Positions 62,450-64,000 of a DNA stretch of 64,000 nucleotides are shown one piece after another (the stretch's first letter is position 1; every line of letters begins with the position of its first letter). Both the position numbers and the translations under genes were made by a program. Source of the stretch: an uncultured bacterium (lineage in GTDB: Bacteria > Actinomycetota > Coriobacteriia > Coriobacteriales > Atopobiaceae). The stretch covers positions 1-64,000 of the forward strand of contig CAJMNO010000009.1 of NCBI GenBank assembly GCA_905214865.1, read 5' to 3'. The notes beneath the pieces were generated by a model. That model did no database searches. It saw only the letters and a list, made by a program, of their open reading frames with translations, and was not told the DNA's origin.

Positions 62450-64000
62450 GCGTGGAGACCACTGGCGGCGCGCCGAGCGTCGCACGACGAAGCAACGCAC
62501 CCCAGGCGGACAACTGGCGCGTCCTCTCGGACACGTGCGCCGCGTACCTCTCGCCCGAGGAGCTGGCCAAGGTCACGTCGGCGTACGAGTTTGCGGCCGA
62601 CTTCCATCGCAGCCAGAAGCGTCGCTCGGGCGAGCCCTACATCAACCACCCCGTGGAGGTGGCGCTGATCCTGGCCAAGGATCTCCACATGGACGAGGAC
62701 ACCATCTGCGCCGCGCTGCTGCACGACACCGTGGAGGACACTCCCGCCACCCTCGACGACCTGCGCGAGCGCTTTGGCGACACGGTAGCGGAGCTGGTGG
62801 ACGGCGTGACCAAGCTCACCTCCATCGAGGTCGCCTCCATGGACGAGAAGCAGGCGCTCAACCTGCGCAAGATGTTCCTGGCCATGAGCAAGGACATCCG
62901 CGTGGTGATCATCAAGCTCGCCGACCGCCTGCACAACATGCGCACGCTGGCGGCGCTCCCGCCCGACCGCAGGACGTTCAAGGCGCGCGAGACCATGGAC
63001 GTGTACGCGCCGCTTGCCGACCGCCTGGGCATCTCGTCCATCAAGTGGGAGCTCGAGGACCTGGCCTTCTTCTACCTGCAGCCCGAGGAGTACGAGAGAA
63101 TCGCCCGCATGGTGCAGGAGTCCCGCGCCCAGCGCGAGCAGAAGACCGCCGAGGCGATCAAGACGCTCGACGACGAGCTGTCGCGCGTTGGCCTCAAGGG
63201 CTACCAGATCAAGGGGCGTCCCAAGCACCTGTGGTCCATCTACCAGAAGATGACGCGCAAGCGCAAGGAGTTCGACGACATCTACGACCTCATCGCCCTG
63301 CGCGTCCTCACCAAGACGGTGGGCGACTGCTACAGCACGCTCGGCGCAGTCCACACGCTCTGGCACCCGCTCCCCGGGCGCTTCAAGGACTACATCGCCA
63401 TGCCCAAGCCCAACGGGTACCGCTCGCTGCACACCACGGTGATCGCCTCGGACGCCCGGCCCATCGAGATCCAGATCAGGACCTACGAGATGCACGAGCA
63501 GGCCGAGTACGGCATCGCCGCCCACTGGCTGTACAAGCGCTCGGGAAACTCGCGGGGCAAGATGAGCCAGGATGACCGCGACATCGACAGCCAGATCAAC
63601 TGGATCCGTCGCAGCCTCGACTGGACCGTGGACGACGAGATGGGCGATCCCCACGAGTTCCTCAACAACCTGCGCGTGGACCTCTTTGAGGACGAGATCT
63701 TCGTGTTCACGCCCAAGGGCGAGGTCATGAGCCTGAGGAGGGACTCCACCCCCCTCGACTTCGCGTACGCGGTCCACACCGAGGTGGGCAACCACTGCGT
63801 GGGTGCCAAGGTCAACGGCTCGGTGGTACCCCTGACCTACCGCCTGCAGAACGGCGACAGGGTCGAGATCCTGACCAACAAGAACTCCAAGCCCGGGCAC
63901 GACTGGCTCAACATCGTGGCGACCCCCTCCGCCAAGGCCAAGATCCGCAAGTACTTCACCTCGCTCAGCAAGGTGGACGATGCGGAGCAGGGGAGAAGCG
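62446..64000 (+). CDS. Bifunctional (p)ppGpp synthetase/hydrolase Rel, cut by the window end
   Basis: 518 codons are visible, with no stop before the window ends. It makes and degrades the stringent-response alarmone. The HD hydrolase domain has HPVEVALIL and LLHDTVEDT (about residue 85), both His-Asp pairs intact. The synthetase domain has GRPKHLWSIYQKM, RFKDYIAMPKPNGYRSLHTTV (RxKD loop as in bifunctional enzymes) and EIQIRTYEMHEQAEYG. A TGS domain follows (EIFVFTPKGEVMSL, DFAYAVHTEVG). Start ATG overlaps the RecJ fusion stop (ATGA), with GGAGG just upstream. Confidence 0.92.
   Translation, partial: MSVETTGGAPSVARRSNAPQADNWRVLSDTCAAYLSPEELAKVTSAYEFAADFHRSQKRRSGEPYINHPVEVALILAKDLHMDEDTICAALLHDTVEDTPATLDDLRERFGDTVAELVDGVTKLTSIEVASMDEKQALNLRKMFLAMSKDIRVVIIKLADRLHNMRTLAALPPDRRTFKARETMDVYAPLADRLGISSIKWELEDLAFFYLQPEEYERIARMVQESRAQREQKTAEAIKTLDDELSRVGLKGYQIKGRPKHLWSIYQKMTRKRKEFDDIYDLIALRVLTKTVGDCYSTLGAVHTLWHPLPGRFKDYIAMPKPNGYRSLHTTVIASDARPIEIQIRTYEMHEQAEYGIAAHWLYKRSGNSRGKMSQDDRDIDSQINWIRRSLDWTVDDEMGDPHEFLNNLRVDLFEDEIFVFTPKGEVMSLRRDSTPLDFAYAVHTEVGNHCVGAKVNGSVVPLTYRLQNGDRVEILTNKNSKPGHDWLNIVATPSAKAKIRKYFTSLSKVDDAEQGRS

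Noticed and set aside
62415..63575. 386-codon plus-strand frame at the window end
   Set aside because: It is out of frame with the Rel protein, whose HD, synthetase and TGS motifs are clear in the frame starting at 62446.

Overview
The window looks like a chromosomal segment of a high-GC Gram-positive anaerobe, most likely an Actinomycetota of the class Coriobacteriia (Olsenella/Atopobium relatives). The reasons are strong G/C preference at third codon positions, Sapep-type dipeptidases, secreted proteins built from RLYNPNSGEHFYT-type repeats, a phasin-UbiB pair, a serC-serA-DUF1015 cluster and a RecJ-helicase fusion. There is no rRNA or tRNA gene to confirm this, so the placement is an inference.

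Layout. 0-5 kb: a transposase remnant, then two paralogous AT-rich DUF2142 membrane proteins flanking a high-GC family 2 glycosyltransferase (cell-surface polysaccharide or lipid glycosylation). 5-8.6 kb: two paralogous M20 dipeptidases with a HAD phosphatase between them. 8.9-16.7 kb: a large secreted CotH-kinase surface protein, a TPR protein and a membrane-anchored polysaccharide deacetylase. 16.7-18.35 kb: a noncoding tract carrying two quartets of 48-nt hairpins. 18.35-25.2 kb: serine biosynthesis (serC-serA-DUF1015), a HAD phosphatase, a phasin and a UbiB kinase. 25.3-28.3 kb: a GNAT/SLOG-like fusion, a secreted RlpA-like coiled-coil protein and a cyclophilin lipoprotein. 28.7-33 kb: a MarR-controlled heterodimeric ABC exporter with a clear promoter/operator. 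33.2-40.4 kb: a complete phosphate regulon (pstS-C-A-B-B2, phoU, response regulator, histidine kinase). 40.5-43.3 kb: a GtrA protein, then a second noncoding tract with the same hairpin modules. 43.3-49.6 kb: a second secreted repeat protein, a hydrolase-GNAT fusion, a divergent MetRS-like protein, a DUF3267 protein and a PEBP protein. 49.7-64 kb: nitroreductase, queH-queA, a coiled-coil membrane protein, HPr, tgt, secD-secF, the RecJ-HIRAN-helicase fusion and the start of a bifunctional Rel protein.

Functional themes are cell-envelope construction and surface display, phosphate sensing and uptake, serine synthesis, queuosine modification of tRNA (QueH, QueA, Tgt), protein export (SecDF), and DNA repair next to the stringent response.

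The most unusual element is noncoding. Two intergenic tracts about 24 kb apart (17.1-18.1 and 41.5-42.8 kb) hold about 17-19 imperfect palindromes of mostly 48 nt. Their stems vary but stay paired, their core is shared, they all point the same way, and their spacing repeats (about 103-115 nt, then 72 nt, then about 103-115 nt), with a spacer motif at a fixed offset of 66-67 nt from the hairpin start. I do not recognise this element. It could be a non-autonomous mobile element, a structured RNA or an array of protein-binding sites.
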